Source of the DNA: Azolla pinnata | Lineage: Eukaryota > Streptophyta > Polypodiopsida > Salviniales > Salviniaceae | DNA: 46,007 nucleotides | Assembly: GCA_037176905.1 (NCBI GenBank) | Contig: JBBBWG010029399.1 | Span: 1-46,007, forward strand | Direction: 5' to 3' | In this document: in pieces, positions 23,578 to 34,965 of the stretch | Layout: every line of letters begins with the position of its first letter | Position numbering within the stretch: the stretch's first letter is position 1 | The notes under the pieces: model-generated | Told to the model about the DNA's origin: nothing | What the model saw: the letters and a program-made list of their open reading frames with translations, nothing else | The model's database searches: none | Position numbers and translations under genes: made by a program

Positions 23578-24921
23578 ATGGCCGGAGCTCAGCGCCTTGC
23601 TGTCACGATGCGAGCCGATCGTCGGATCATCCGCGCTGGGCTGTTTCTCCTTCTTCTTCTTCTTCTTCACTTCGCCCAGCGGCCAGGTAGGAATCGGAAT
23701 CTCGGTTCAGCTGTATCGAGCTGACCGGCGTCGAAGATCGGAGAAGAAGAAGAAGAAGAAGAAGAAGAAGAAGAAGAAGAAGGAGGAGAAGAAGAAGAAG
23801 AAGAAGAAGAAGAAGGAGAAGGAGAAGAAGAAGAAGTTGATTTTGCTCTCTGATTGACCGGCATTCTATGGCAGGAGCTTCCGCCGCAAGCTGGACCAGC
23901 GGCGAGCTTGTAAACTCTGATAGGTCGGCTGGGATCAGCACTTCGGCAGACGGCGATGGCGGCGACGCTGTAGCTGCTCAACTGCAGACGGATCCGGCAA
24001 CTGCAGTGAGATCATCATCACCATCACCATCACCATCATCATCATCGCCATCATCAGCATCATCACCTCCTCCTCCAGCTAGAAGAAGCCGCAAGCTGCT
24101 ACTGATGACGGCAGGTATGGAAAAAACAAAGAATGAAAAAGTCATGGAACGCCAGGAATCCAAATCCAGCTGACGATCGTGCCTCAGCTACTAAAATCGG
24201 CGGTCCAAATGATCCGCTTGGGATCGAAAGCGGCGATAGCGAGCCCCAAAACCGCTAAACCGCTGAAAACCCTAAACCCGCCGATTGTCTGGCAGAGCAG
24301 CAGCAGCGGCGGCGGCGGCGGCGGCGGCGGGGGGGTGCAGTAGCAGCAAGATCAAGCTTGCACGGGGTCTATGCGTACTGCTCCAAGGCGGACATCATCA
24401 TCCTGCAGGGGAGGTCGAGCCCGACGCCGGGCGGGATACCGACGTTCAGCGTGCAGATCCTCAACATGTGCGGAAGCAACAGAAACAGCAAGCAGCAGCA
24501 GCAGCAGCATGAGCTGCAACAGCAGGAGGCGGAGGAGGAGGAGGAGGAGGAGGAGGCGAGCAGGAAGGAGGAGAAGAGGAGCTCGCAGGGCGATGGCGAT
24601 GGCGATGGCGAGGGGGCGAGGGGGAAGAAGCAGAAACGGGAGCAGAGGACGGAGAAGACGAGCTCGGCCGGCGATGGCAATGGCGACGGCGACGGAGAAG
24701 AAGAAGCGGCGGCGGTGGCGGACGTCCACGTGGCGTGCGGCTGGTTCGCGTCGGCCAAGCTGGTCAACCCGCGGGTCTTCCGCCGCCTCAAGTTCAACGA
24801 CTGCCTGGTCAACGACGGCCGTCCGATCCGCGCCGGCCACGCCATCTCCTTCCAGTACTCCAACTCCTTCCAGTACCCGCTCGCCGTCTCCTCCGCCGCC
24901 ATGCCGGCTCAGAAACCCTAA
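23578..24921 (+). CDS. TPD1-like secreted cysteine-rich protein
   Basis: Three exons: 23578-23686, 23875-24114, 24296-24921, encoding 324 residues. The first 33 residues include a Leu-rich hydrophobic core ([14 protein letters not shown]), read as a signal peptide. Residues 37-116 are Ser/Pro/Asp-rich and end in basic RRSRKLLL, a possible processing region. The conserved TPD1 domain follows: YCSKADIIILQG, GGIPTFSVQILNMC, HVACGWFASAKLVNPRVF, NDCLVNDGRPI, SFQYSNSFQYPLAVSS. In flowering plants TPD1 is the ligand of the EMS1/EXS receptor kinase in anthers; in seed-free plants the role is unclear. Two oddities: about 90 Gln/Glu/Lys-rich residues split the domain between NMC and HVACGWF, and the expected C-terminal Cys is missing because the frame enters a telomere-type repeat that supplies the stop. 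Intron 1 is mostly GAA triplets. Confidence 0.85.
23742..23838 (+). repeat. (GAA)n in TPD1-like intron 1
   Basis: About 95 bp of GAA triplets with a few GGA interruptions, filling half of the 188-bp intron. Confidence 0.9.
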
Positions 24922-25041
24922 CCCTAAACCCTAAACCCTAAACCCTAACCCTAACCCTAACCCTAATCCTCGCCTGCATGGCCCCTCGCCGCCCGCCATG
25001 GCTTACTCTAAGCCCTACCCTCTGCCCCTCCCCACCCTTTA

Positions 25042-25074
<33 letters not shown>

Positions 25075-25610
25075 CCCTAACCCTAACCCTAACCCTAATC
25101 CTCGCCTGCATGGCCCCCGCCGCCCTCCCTGCCCGTCTCACAACCGCCACCCTCCGCTCTAACCCTAACCCTAACCCTAACCCTATCCCTATCCCTATCC
25201 CTATCCCTACCCGTCCCTTTCCCTAACCCTAATCCTCGCTTGCATGGCTTCCGCCCCCGTCCATGCCCGTCTCACAACCGCCGCCCTCTGCTCTTAACCC
25301 TAACCCTAACCCTAACCCTAATCCCAACCCTAATCCTACCCCTACCCCTGTCCCTATCCCTAACCCTAATCCTCGCCTGCATGGCTCCCCGCCGCCCTCC
25401 ATGCCCGTCTCACAACCACCACCCTCCATGCCCGTCCCACAACCACCACCCTCCGCTCCAACCCTAATCCTAACCCTATCCCTACCCCTGTCCCTATCCC
25501 TAACCCTAATCCTCGCCCTCCATGCCCATCTCACAACCACCCCGGCTCTCCTCCGCCCCTAACCCTAACCCTAACCCTAGCCCTAGCCCTAACCTTCCTC
25601 CTCCTCCTCG
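24911..25610 (+). repeat. Composite interstitial telomere satellite, unit 132-140 bp
   Basis: CCCTAA and CCCTAAA arrays alternate with a GC-rich spacer that begins CCCTAATCCTCGCCTGCATGG and later holds GTCTCACAACC. The spacer starts at 24961, 25093, 25227, 25363 and 25503, so five regular units of 132-140 bp. Degenerate variants (CCCTATCCCTA, CCTACCCCTA) occur within. The first base pairs overlap the end of the TPD1-like coding sequence. Confidence 0.92.
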
Positions 25611-26448
25611 TCAGGCATGCCTCCCGCCATGCTGGCTCACCTCTACATCCTGAACCCTAATACCCTAAAACCCTGAAAACCCTAAGCTCGCCAGCTGCTT
25701 GTTTGTATATACAGAGAATCTACGCATAAGGCATCGTATATAGACAAATTCAACGGGAACAACGTCCGTCCGGGCTCTGCATCATGGCGTGGGATCATCT
25801 CCTGCTTCCTTTTGCATGGCTCTGCAGGTTTCATGGTGCCAGCCCGCCAGCTGCTTTATTTCAATCCCTAAAACCCTCAGAACCCTAAAGAAGAGAAAGC
25901 CCCAAACAGGAAGAAACGAGGATGAATCTGCAGCCGCCCGCTGTTAACTGCTCACTCCCTAAACCCTAGAAAAGCCTCTCCACCCATTTTTCGATTAGCT
26001 CATCCCCGACATCATCATCAACAGTATCCCACTACTGCGCCGCGTGGTGCAGGTTTCATGGCGGTGGTAGAGCCCGCCTGCAGAATCCCGAAACCCTAAA
26101 AAAATTAACCCTGGTCGAGGAGATTAGCTCATCCTCGACATCATCATCAACAGTGGTATCATCCCCCAAATCCTCTCAGCAATTAGAAGCCACAATATGC
26201 AGCAAGCAGATCCTCATACGCAATCGAAAGCGGATCTTCTGAATCCTCTGTTGGGGTCCCATAAGGAAAAAAAAAAGACCCTAGCAAAGCAAAGCATGTC
26301 ATGTCCCAGCCGCCATTGGAACAGCTCTCGACTGATTGTCATTCGCATCCGAGCTCTTCCTGTATGATTTTCATTCGCAACACCGCCTTTTTTCCGTGGC
26401 TCAGCTCCTCCTTCCCGCTCCATCCCCAATCTATTCCAGCACCCATGG
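25611..26448. other. Non-coding, scattered CCCTAAA remnants and duplicated segments
   Basis: Single AAACCCTA remnants recur every 100-200 bp. A segment reading GATTAGCTCATCC then CGACATCATCATCAACAG is present twice (about 25994 and 26121), and GCAGGTTTCATGG is present twice (about 25826 and 26051). This looks like a decayed extension of the satellite. No gene is supported. Confidence 0.6.
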
Positions 26449-26599
26449 CGATGAAGATGAAGATGAAGATGAAGATGAAGATGAAGATGAAGATGAAGAT
26501 GAAGATGAAGATGACGATGAAGATGAAGATGAAGATGAAGATGAAGATGACGATGAAGATGAAGATGAAGATGAAGATGATGATGAAGATGATGATGAA
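26449..26599 (+). repeat. (GATGAA)n hexanucleotide array
   Basis: About 150 bp of GATGAA/GATGAC repeats. The acidic Asp-Glu ORF across it has no recognisable flanking domain, so I treat it as non-coding. A G10 run follows at 26641-26650. Confidence 0.9.
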
Positions 26600-26650
26600 C
26601 TCTGGATCGACGATTGCCTATTAGCTGAAGCATCGACACCGGGGGGGGGG

Positions 26651-27115
26651 ATTGACTCAGGATCGGAATCGATCCACCAGCTTAGCTAAATTAAGTGGGC
26701 ATTTCCTGCTTGATCTGACAATAAAGATGCTGCAGATGTGGATTCCCCAAATAGTGCTCATGCACCAGCTCAGTAGACTTCAACAATGGCAGAAGAAATC
26801 TATCTATCTATCATCATCATCATCATCATCATCAGTCAGTCAGCCCTGTCGCCGTCCATCGCTGCCATCAACACCATCGACAGCAACATCAACATCCCAA
26901 TTTGATATCTCAGTTGCTTTCACTAGATTGCGTGTATCTCTTCTCTGCTCATCTGTACACCACCACTACTACTACTTACTACTACTACAGTACAAGCCGG
27001 AGCTCTACATCATTTTGCCCAAGTACTATATACATACATATATATATATATAGTGTTGACCAGATCGACAACACGTGAGCTGGGGCTTGAACATCATCGT
27101 ACTACTACCAGGTCA
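26651..27115. other. Intergenic, minor ATCT/CAT and CTA microsatellites
   Basis: Contains short CTAT/CATC runs (about 26800-26834), CTA triplets (26962-26990) and TA repeats (27037-27052). No gene is recognised. Confidence 0.5.
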
Positions 27116-27382
27116 GATCATTACATTGCATCATGTAGAGCAAGAACCTCAAATGCCAAAAAGATCATGAACAGTCAGTCACCCGATCATTGCATTGCAT
27201 CATGTAGAGCAAGAACCTCAAATGCCAAAAAGATCATCAACAGTCATCCGATCATTACATTGCATCATGTAAAGAAAGCGAGAACCTCCCATCCAAAAGA
27301 TCCTCAACAGTCATCAGATCATTACTTTTGTACCATGTGACGGAAGAACTTCAAATGCAAAAAAAGATTGTGGTCATCGATG
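27116..27382 (+). repeat. Four-copy tandem repeat, unit 65-69 bp
   Basis: Units start at 27116, 27185, 27250 and 27317 with GATCATTACATTGCATCATG, followed by AGAACCTCAAATGCCAAAAA and GATCATCAACAGTC. Divergence increases to the right. Confidence 0.9.
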
Positions 27383-28140
27383 ATGCTCCGGAACACAGGC
27401 TTGGTTCCCTCTCAGATTGTTCTGTTCAATTCAGCAGCATCGCCCATGTCCATTGCCCGGTTTGTTTTGGTTGTTCTGGCCATCAAGCTGTCGTGATCTA
27501 GGTGGTATACCAACCATCTACAGGATTCGGGTGTGTACCGAAGCAACGCTTTCAGGCAACAGTGCGGTGTGTTCTTCTTCACTGCCCTTTCATTCATTCA
27601 ATTCTTCGCCAGATTGACAGTGTCAGATCCTTAGAGTAATGACGGCATTCATTCGGACGATTGATCGATCCGAGTGACACTGTTCGATTCCATGAACATA
27701 GTCTTCTGAGGTAATTTCTGGAGGTTCTTGGGCTAAAGATCTGTCAGGGTTTTTCTAGGCTTCCGGAATCCATCGTCGAACATAAACCATCTTTCAAGCT
27801 CTTTCTGTTGAAAAGCAGCTAGAATCGACAAAGTAGTTCTGGGGCAATTTTCCAACAAAAGGAACCAGAGCACTAGTTAATGCAGTGATGACTGTAGTGC
27901 TTCTATGAAAACCCTAATTGGAACTGGAGTAACAATGGAATATAAGTCAGTCATGTCCATCAAGTTGGGCACTGAGCCTGTACAGTCCACAACACTGGAC
28001 CATGGATTCTTCTTAAGAAGCTGGCCTTTTAACCAAAGAAAATTACAGAGATAGCCAAGTGGGAAGATGGACCAAGTTGTCATTGAATGATCTGTGAGGT
28101 TTTCTCACATTGATCATCAATCTAATGACAGCAGCAGGGA
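27383..28140. other. Intergenic, nothing recognised
   Basis: Unique-looking sequence with ORFs below 70 codons on both strands and no recognisable domain. Confidence 0.5.
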
Positions 28141-28312
28141 AGTCAATTGCTACAACTACATCTGATTGGCAACAGAGAAGTCAATTGGTACAACTACATC
28201 TGATGGCAGTAGAGAAAGTCAATTCTTACAACTACATCTGATGGCAGCAGAGAAAGTCAATTCTTACCACTCCATCTGATGGCAGCAAAGAGAAGGCAAT
28301 TCTTACTGCTTC
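28141..28312 (+). repeat. Tandem repeat, unit 38 bp
   Basis: AGTCAATT recurs at 28141, 28179, 28217 and 28255, with a variant at 28295, giving exact 38-bp steps and a final 40. Each unit has ACAACTACATCTGATGGCAG and then AGAGAA. It lies about 490 bp beyond the kinesin stop codon. Confidence 0.92.
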
Positions 28313-28801
28313 ATGTAATTAATAAGCATGACAGCCGCTCCAAGGGCTAAGCCGTTTTCACCGCCATTAATTATTAGTTTGGGCCCGATTGGATTCAGCC
28401 CAAATTTCACCTTGCATACAACCAACTAAGTAACTGGTAAGTCATGGCGAAGTTTCAATCGAGGATTCAACATGAAAGGCATTTTGGAAAACAGCACTTG
28501 GCACAAAGAATATATATGCATATACATAATCAAACTCTGCAGCTCCTGTTTTTCTTTCTACAAATTCCCCCTGCAAAACAAAAGTTATTGCCCAAGGGTT
28601 CCTTTTTTTGTTCTTTTGAAACGAAGATTCACATCACAGATAGCCCGCCTGAGCCATGCTGCTGTATGAATTGGAAAAACAAGGAAGGTGGGGTTATAAA
28701 GAAAGGAATAACTCCCTCCGATAAGGAGTCTTTCCCAATCATACCGATTGATGCATATATGCATTGTATAAGAAAAGGGGAAATACAGATAGATAGATTG
28801 A

Positions 28802-31800
28802 TCAGAGGTTGATGTTGTTGAGGTTCTGAACAATCGCATTCCAGCCTGCATGAAGCCATGGCTTTTTGGTGCTAGGCGGAGCGTATGCAAGCTCAAAGAG
28901 CTCTTTCGATGCTTCCTTACCAGGGTTCCAGAACCCCATGACTTTCGCAACAAGCTCGGCGCTGTCCCGGATGTGTGCTTCATCGTGGGGATCCGTCCAC
29001 ACCGTGTAAGCGACTTGCAACTTCCTCTGCTTTGTGTTGAGAGGAACACCCCATCGTCGATATGCTTCCTCTCTCTCTTCCTCGCTCAGGCTCGTCCTCA
29101 TTCTCTTTGCAATCTGTTCCCTCTCCTTCTTCAAGGCTCTGTAGCTGCAAGGCCATGGAAAGGAGCAAAGGTGATGTCTTATGTGATTGAAAGAAGAACA
29201 ATTTCATCACAGTTATGTAGAATTCTCGTATACTCATGTTGGGTAAACTGTTGTTCCTATATGCTGTGTTAACTGTTTGCATCATTTCTGTATGCATGAG
29301 CTGCGTGAAGAACACTATGTTCACAAACAGGGCATCTCTGTCAGGCAATCTTACACATCCAAAAGATGGTGAAGAGAATCCCATACCTCACTGCAACACT
29401 AGATTCCCCATCCTCATCAACAGATGCAGCTCCATATGGGTTGCTTCCATTAGTCTCTGCATCGAAGTGCTCTTGTAGCCAAGCTAACCTCCGAAGCTCT
29501 ACCTCCATGTACACTTGATCCGCTGGGTCACCTTTGAACATGAGATAGAATTGAGACCGATGGATGATCGAAACGTAGCAAAGATCCCACAGCTGCGCAA
29601 TTTGCATTCTTTCCTTCTGAAACAGTAGATGCCAATTCTCCGGCACTTTCTGAATTTGAAGTTGCGATTCCTCGAGACCATCATCATCCATGGCTACTTC
29701 ATCATCATCATCAACTACATTGGCCTCCAGTTCAAGAACCTTCATGTGTCCACATTAAGGAAAATTATAATCTGACAAGGGATTATTCTCACTGCAGAGT
29801 TTGTTGTGCTTAAAGGTAGAGTCTGTTTTACCTGGCAAACCAGCAGTTGCTTCTGATACTGAAGCTTGGCGACTCTTTCCTTCAGTTCTGTTACGTATGC
29901 TCTGATGCTCCGAATATTCTCCTCGGCAGCTGTCTTGAACATGCTCTGCATTTTCCTTATATCCACTGAGCTGTTCTTCTTGGGAGTTCCAGCATTGTTC
30001 GCATCATGATGATGTTGGTTTCTCGTCTGAATCTGGTTCTGGGGTGGGTTATTTTCGTTGTTCTCAAATGCCAAGCTTCTACGTGGTGTAGAAGGCTTCC
30101 GCTGGCGATTAGGGGTCTTGACGTTGTTAGGAGAATCCGGTTCTCCTGCTGCTGCTGTTGCTGCTGCTGCTGCTGGTAGACCAGATCCCAACATCATAGT
30201 CTCTATAGATTTCTGAACGCAATCCAATTTCTCCTCCAGAGTTGCTATGGTAGTTTGGGCATGGCATTCCTCCGTATTGCCCACCTCTTGGAGCCTCATG
30301 ATCTCTTGGCGAAGTGTGTGGCTCTCCCGAATCGAAGGCAGTGGTTGTTTCGCAGGTTTCGCCTCTCTTTCGCCTACTTTCAACCCATTGATCTCTTCTT
30401 GAAGCTTCGATATCGTTGTAGCCGTGTCTTGATTCATGTCGGATTGAGCCAATCTCAGACACTCTGCCTCTTTCTGAAGAGCTTCTAGCGCGGTATTGGC
30501 ATCCTCCCCAAGCTCATGCTGCATCTGCTCTAGCTTACGGATTTCCTGTATAAGCATCATTGAGGCTCTTGTAGATTGTCTCACAAGGGACTGCCTTGAC
30601 TTCCTTGTTTTCGCATCCACCGTAGAGGTAGAGAGTTTATCATTACTTCTTCGCGGCGATAACAGAGGAGATGATGGCAAGAAATAATCTGTCCCCTGGC
30701 ACAGATGATGATACAATTTCTTCAACATCTGCCTCCTGACAAATCTAAACGAAGCAAACAATGTTATATTTATATACACACACACTCACCAGATTTTTAG
30801 TCTTGTCCTCTCCAACCCTCTTTCGTAGGTCATCAAGCTCAGCTTGTGCAAGGTCTCTTCGATAATTCAGCTCTTTCACTTCTTCTCGGAGCTGTGATCA
30901 TCATCGTCACAAATGTCAGTATACATGTCACAAAATGCAAGAGCATGTTAGTATAGAACAAAAATGCCAGAGAGCCAACATATGGTTAATAAGAAGAAGG
31001 TGCTACCTGTTGTATCTCAGCATCTTTCTGCTTCAGCAACGTTTTAATCTCTGAAGATTCAGTAACACGAAGCTCAGCTTCTAATCTGCTCACCTCTTTC
31101 TGTAGCAGTTTCACCATATCCTTATCAGATACTACCTGCAATGTAAAAATGCCCATGATATAAAATTGGCCGATCTCGGGCATGGTGCTATTTGGAAAGT
31201 ACCATCATTCAATCAAAAGGATATCTTGGATTAGATGCCTACCATATTGACTTGAGCAGTGTTTGTGACTTCCTTTGCTTGGGTTGCAAAGAAGAGGGTG
31301 TTCCTTGACTGCTCGACATGAGCCTGAGCAGGACTCATTGTGCAAATTATTGCTGTGCGAGCATTTCCTCCTAGTGAGTTTTGCAAAATGCGTGTGAGCT
31401 TGGAGTCACGGTAAGGAAGATGAGATGCCTTTTCTCGACCTTGCCCACTGTGGTTCAGACGAAATATCAAGAAAAAAGAAGAGCGTTGGAGCCCCAATTC
31501 TTATTGTAGAGTTCGCATATTGCACTTCACCTCAATTTTCTGATGATGGTGGTCAAGGTCAACAAGCTTCTGTTAATGTGGCAGCCTTCTTTTAATCTTG
31601 TTCCCTCAGAATGCGTTTGAGATGCACGTTCGCTCCCAGCTAGATCCACAAAGTTCTGCAAGAAACCGCATTTTGTATTCATAATCACATCCTCTTTGTT
31701 CTGGATTTAGTGCACCAAAGATTCATCCAAACTTACAAGGCTGGCAATCAGTGACTTCACTAAGCCTCCATCAGCGACCTTTGGGAAGCTCTCAACTGTC

Positions 31801-33514
31801 TACATAAGGACTCAATCATTCAGTTCCACACTATCTACACACAAATCAAATTATGTGAACCAGTGCGTATCCACAAGAACTCACAACTCGGATGATTTGA
31901 TGAGACCTTGAGCTTGTCTCGTTAAGCATAGTTTCCCCCACTTGCCTTTGATCTAAAATGACAATAGTGGGTTATTGTAGGAAGCGCATAGAGAAAAATA
32001 AAGAGAAATATGCAGAGCTGTGGAAAAAAAATCCTACTTTCAATGGTTGAGAGGATCTGCTTAAAGTGCTTGGCGTCCCGTATGATATCTTCAGTTAGCC
32101 TCTCCACAATGGTTCCTTTCTGCGTGAGCATCATGCAGATTTACTTCCGTGCATGGAAAGAAACCAGTAGTATTTTTTCACACAAGTACCGTAGACGCAC
32201 CTCGGGATCATCCATGAGCCTAAGAGGGCCACTATTGTTATCTGTGTTGAGAAGGTCTTTCACAACTTCGTTGTAAATCTCCAATGCAGATATCTTGATC
32301 ACAAAGTTCCTTTCGCTGTGCTGCAAAGTCAGAAAGGAAACTGAGCTTCCATCCTTTCCAAACCAGCACCTATAGCAGCTTCCCTTTGACTTATTTGTCT
32401 CTCTAAGTTTCTAGAATTTTCACCAAACATCTCTTATATATTGTGACATCTTCCTTGGTTACCTTTTCTATATAGGCATAGATGTCATGAATTGTATTTT
32501 CGGTGATGCCTCTCATTGTGAAGGTCTTTCCACTGCTTGTTTGCCCATATGCAAATATTGTGGCTGTTTCAGAGATTGTATAGGCAAATATTCCTGGAAT
32601 CAGTCAATTGAACCGGTAATTTATTTTCTCAGTTGAAATTTTTTTGGGTCATTACCATTTACACCAGAGAGTGCAGATAGGGCAATATCTTTCGCTGCAA
32701 GTTCATAGACCTGTTGTGTTGCAGATTCTGGTCCAAAAACGCGATCTGGGCAGCAAATCAAAAGAAAGGTCAGATCGATATTGGGATTATATCACTGAAT
32801 TTGACTTGACTCTTGCTGAAAGAAACCATCATATAAAAATCGTAAGGAGCCTTTCCAACACCCAATGTGGTTTCTAGTGTGATTCAATGTAAGTATACAA
32901 AGAACCATATCTGTCTAGTCGTGAATGAACTCTAGCAACAGCCTCCACAAATGATATCTTGTGCAATGTGCAATTGTGATTGCCTCTTGAACCAGATGGA
33001 GACAAAATGTTTGTGCATGTGCAATTGTGATTGCCTCTTGAACCAGATGGAGACAAACAATGACAGTAACAGACGATTGATATCGATTGCTCGTTGCCAA
33101 GCATATCTGATGAATGCAGCATCACCACTAAATCATGAGCGATGCGTGTAATCTATCTAGCACGTACTCCATAAGAACATTGCGGCCTTGATTTGGACAG
33201 AGTCCGCAACCGTAGAGATTGAGGAGGGTTCTCCCGTGCGCGCATTTTGCAAGGGAAGGAAGGGATAGAAACGTACCGAAGGAGTAGGATTTCTTCTGAT
33301 GATGATGATGATGCTGATGGGGGGATCTTTCAGGGGTAGAGGAAGGAGGCGAGGGGAGAGCTCGCTGGGCGATGGTGCGCTCGTCGACGCAGTCCCAGAC
33401 AGAGGGGTCCTTGAGGGAGATCTCGCGGGCGCTGAGGGGGCGGACTCTGATGGCGACGTGGATCTTCTCGAAGGTTTTAGGGTTGAGGGGAGCAGGTTGC
33501 CTCGCCATCGCCAT
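28802..33514 (-). CDS. NACK: Kinesin-7, NACK (HINKEL/TETRASPORE) type
   Basis: Fourteen exons: 33514-33277, 32745-32656, 32563-32463, 32320-32201, 32119-32038, 31952-31885, 31799-31737, 31655-31531, 31447-31243, 31135-31007, 30891-30790, 30728-29832, 29739-29387, 29144-28802, encoding 971 residues. The N-terminal motor starts [12 protein letters not shown] and has the P-loop GQTSSGKT (116-123), switch I NETSSRSH, switch II DLAGSE and [20 protein letters not shown]. Coiled coils follow, then the NACK-specific C-terminal domain [19 protein letters not shown] and beyond. Length is close to tobacco NACK1. These plus-end kinesins bring a MAPKKK to the phragmoplast midline for cell-plate expansion. 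An Ala/Gly/Asn-rich insert lies in the stalk. I chose the acceptor at 32563 because it restores [10 protein letters not shown]; an upstream acceptor at 32593 would add ten residues in frame. The leader is CT/TTC-rich. Confidence 0.95.
32966..33057 (+). repeat. Perfect 41-bp direct repeat in kinesin intron 1
   Basis: Two identical 41-bp copies (32966-33006 and 33017-33057), each beginning ATGTGCAATTGTGATTGCC, are separated by 10 bp. Perfect identity suggests a recent duplication. Confidence 0.95.
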
Positions 33515-34720
33515 AGCTGCCCTCGATCGCTGCTCTGTTTCTGAGAGAGAAAGAGAAAGAGAAGAAAGAGAAGAGAGAAAAGAGAAGAAGAAGATCAGAG
33601 AAGAAACAGAGAAATTTTGAACTGTGTTGGGCAGATTCCCAACGGCTAGTTTTGCGCGTTCACACTTGTCCGCCCAGATTTTGGGCACGCAAAAGACTTG
33701 TACGAACATCAATCACTCTACAGCAAATCGATCAAGGATCAGAGGCCAGATCTGGAGATTCTGCTGTTTTTTTGAAGTTCATCCAAATCATCAGCCCGTT
33801 CGACGAGAATCGTCCGCCTTCATTCTAGCTGCTGCTCGAAGCTCGTTCGATTCAGAAAAAATGAGATTTGAGCCGGCTGGTTTGGGTCCTTCGCCAGCTT
33901 CGGCTCTGATCGAGCCGTTCTCGTATAGTTTGAATCGATTCGGGACAAAGCCGATCGTAAGTTGCAAGCTTGTGGGCTCTGAGTTGCCAATAGGCGTTCG
34001 TCGACTTGGACCGTGTATGAATTGGGCCTGCTACTGTATCAGCAGCACGACAAGGTTCAACTACCACAATAGCCAGTGGAGGATCATGAATGGCCCATCG
34101 ATTTGCAAGGATGCTTTCTCATAATCATAGCAATCAGCTTTCGGCGAGAGAATCGAGATTCGGGAACCGCGAGGATAATAGCAGGGGGGCAGAAGCTTTG
34201 ATTTGTCGAGAACCGCTGATAATGAGCAGTTATGAATCGCGAGAGACAAATCTGCATGCCAGGGCGAGTGTGTTGATTAGGCGGTGGCACGGATGCTCTT
34301 CCAGCGTCAATCAATCAACTGCTGGTCTGCTTACTAAAGAGAAAGAAGAAGAAGAAGAAGAAGAAGCAAGTGGAGACATGGCATCTGCTTGCTATCACCA
34401 TGGAATCAGTAACCGACGGTGGACCATGCCAGTGCTCGGATCCGATGCAGTATTTTGTGGCCGAAATGCGCACGCGTTTGCTCGATTACACAATCCAGGT
34501 TTGGCGAAGAAAATCACTGTTGGCTCTCTAGAACTAGCATCTATCCGAACTGGGGGGCTCTGCTAGTTCTTCTTCCTCGCATCCTGCATAGGGTTCATGG
34601 ATCCTCCTTCTCCTTCTTCTTCTTCTTGTTGTTCTTCTTTTGTAATCGCAAGTCGGGCTACTCGTACACATCGAACCAGATTTCGGATCTCGCTTCAGTA
34701 ATTTTCAACCGTCGATCTGC
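33515..34720. other. Divergent promoter region between kinesin and NT-C2 genes
   Basis: The kinesin leader carries GA/GAA purine runs on the plus strand (33540-33612). Further right are a GAA run (34341-34366) and a TTC run (34608-34628). ORFs up to 166 codons here lack any recognisable domain. Confidence 0.55.
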
Positions 34721-34925
34721 TTTCACTGCATATCTCTTAGATACCTCCTCCTCTGATTATTGAACCATTTTCACTTCATATCTCTAGTTATCTCCTCCTC
34801 AGATTACTCAACTATTTTCGCTTCATATCTCTAGATACCTCCTCCTTCAGAGCACTGAACTATTTTCACTTCGTATCTCTAAATACCTCTTCTTCTTCTT
34901 CTTCTTCTTCTTCTTCTTCTTCTTT
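34721..34925 (+). repeat. Four-copy 48-bp repeat followed by (TTC)n
   Basis: Units begin at 34721, 34769, 34816 and 34864 with TTTCACTTCATATCTCTAG, followed by ATACCTCCTCCTC and a GATTACTGAACT-like end. Spacings are 48, 47 and 48 bp. The fourth unit runs into about twelve TTC triplets (34889-34925). Confidence 0.9.
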
Positions 34926-34965
34926 TGACAGTTTTGTTCGTTGGTTTGCAGAGGAGAGGATTCGT

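Noticed and set aside
24369..24902. Long minus-strand ORFs opposite the TPD1-like exon 3
   Set aside because: They come from high GC3 in the sense frame, which carries the conserved TPD1 motifs.
24911..25610. A true chromosome end
   Set aside because: Ordinary genes continue for more than 20 kb on both sides and the arrays are short and degenerate.
26336..26689. 117-codon ORF with long Asp-Glu tract
   Set aside because: The acidic part is a GATGAA microsatellite and the flanks have no recognisable domain or splice context.
30728..30785. Upstream extension of the large kinesin exon ([13 protein letters not shown]...)
   Set aside because: The acceptor GCAG before ATGTTGAAG keeps phase with the preceding exon; the extension is intronic.
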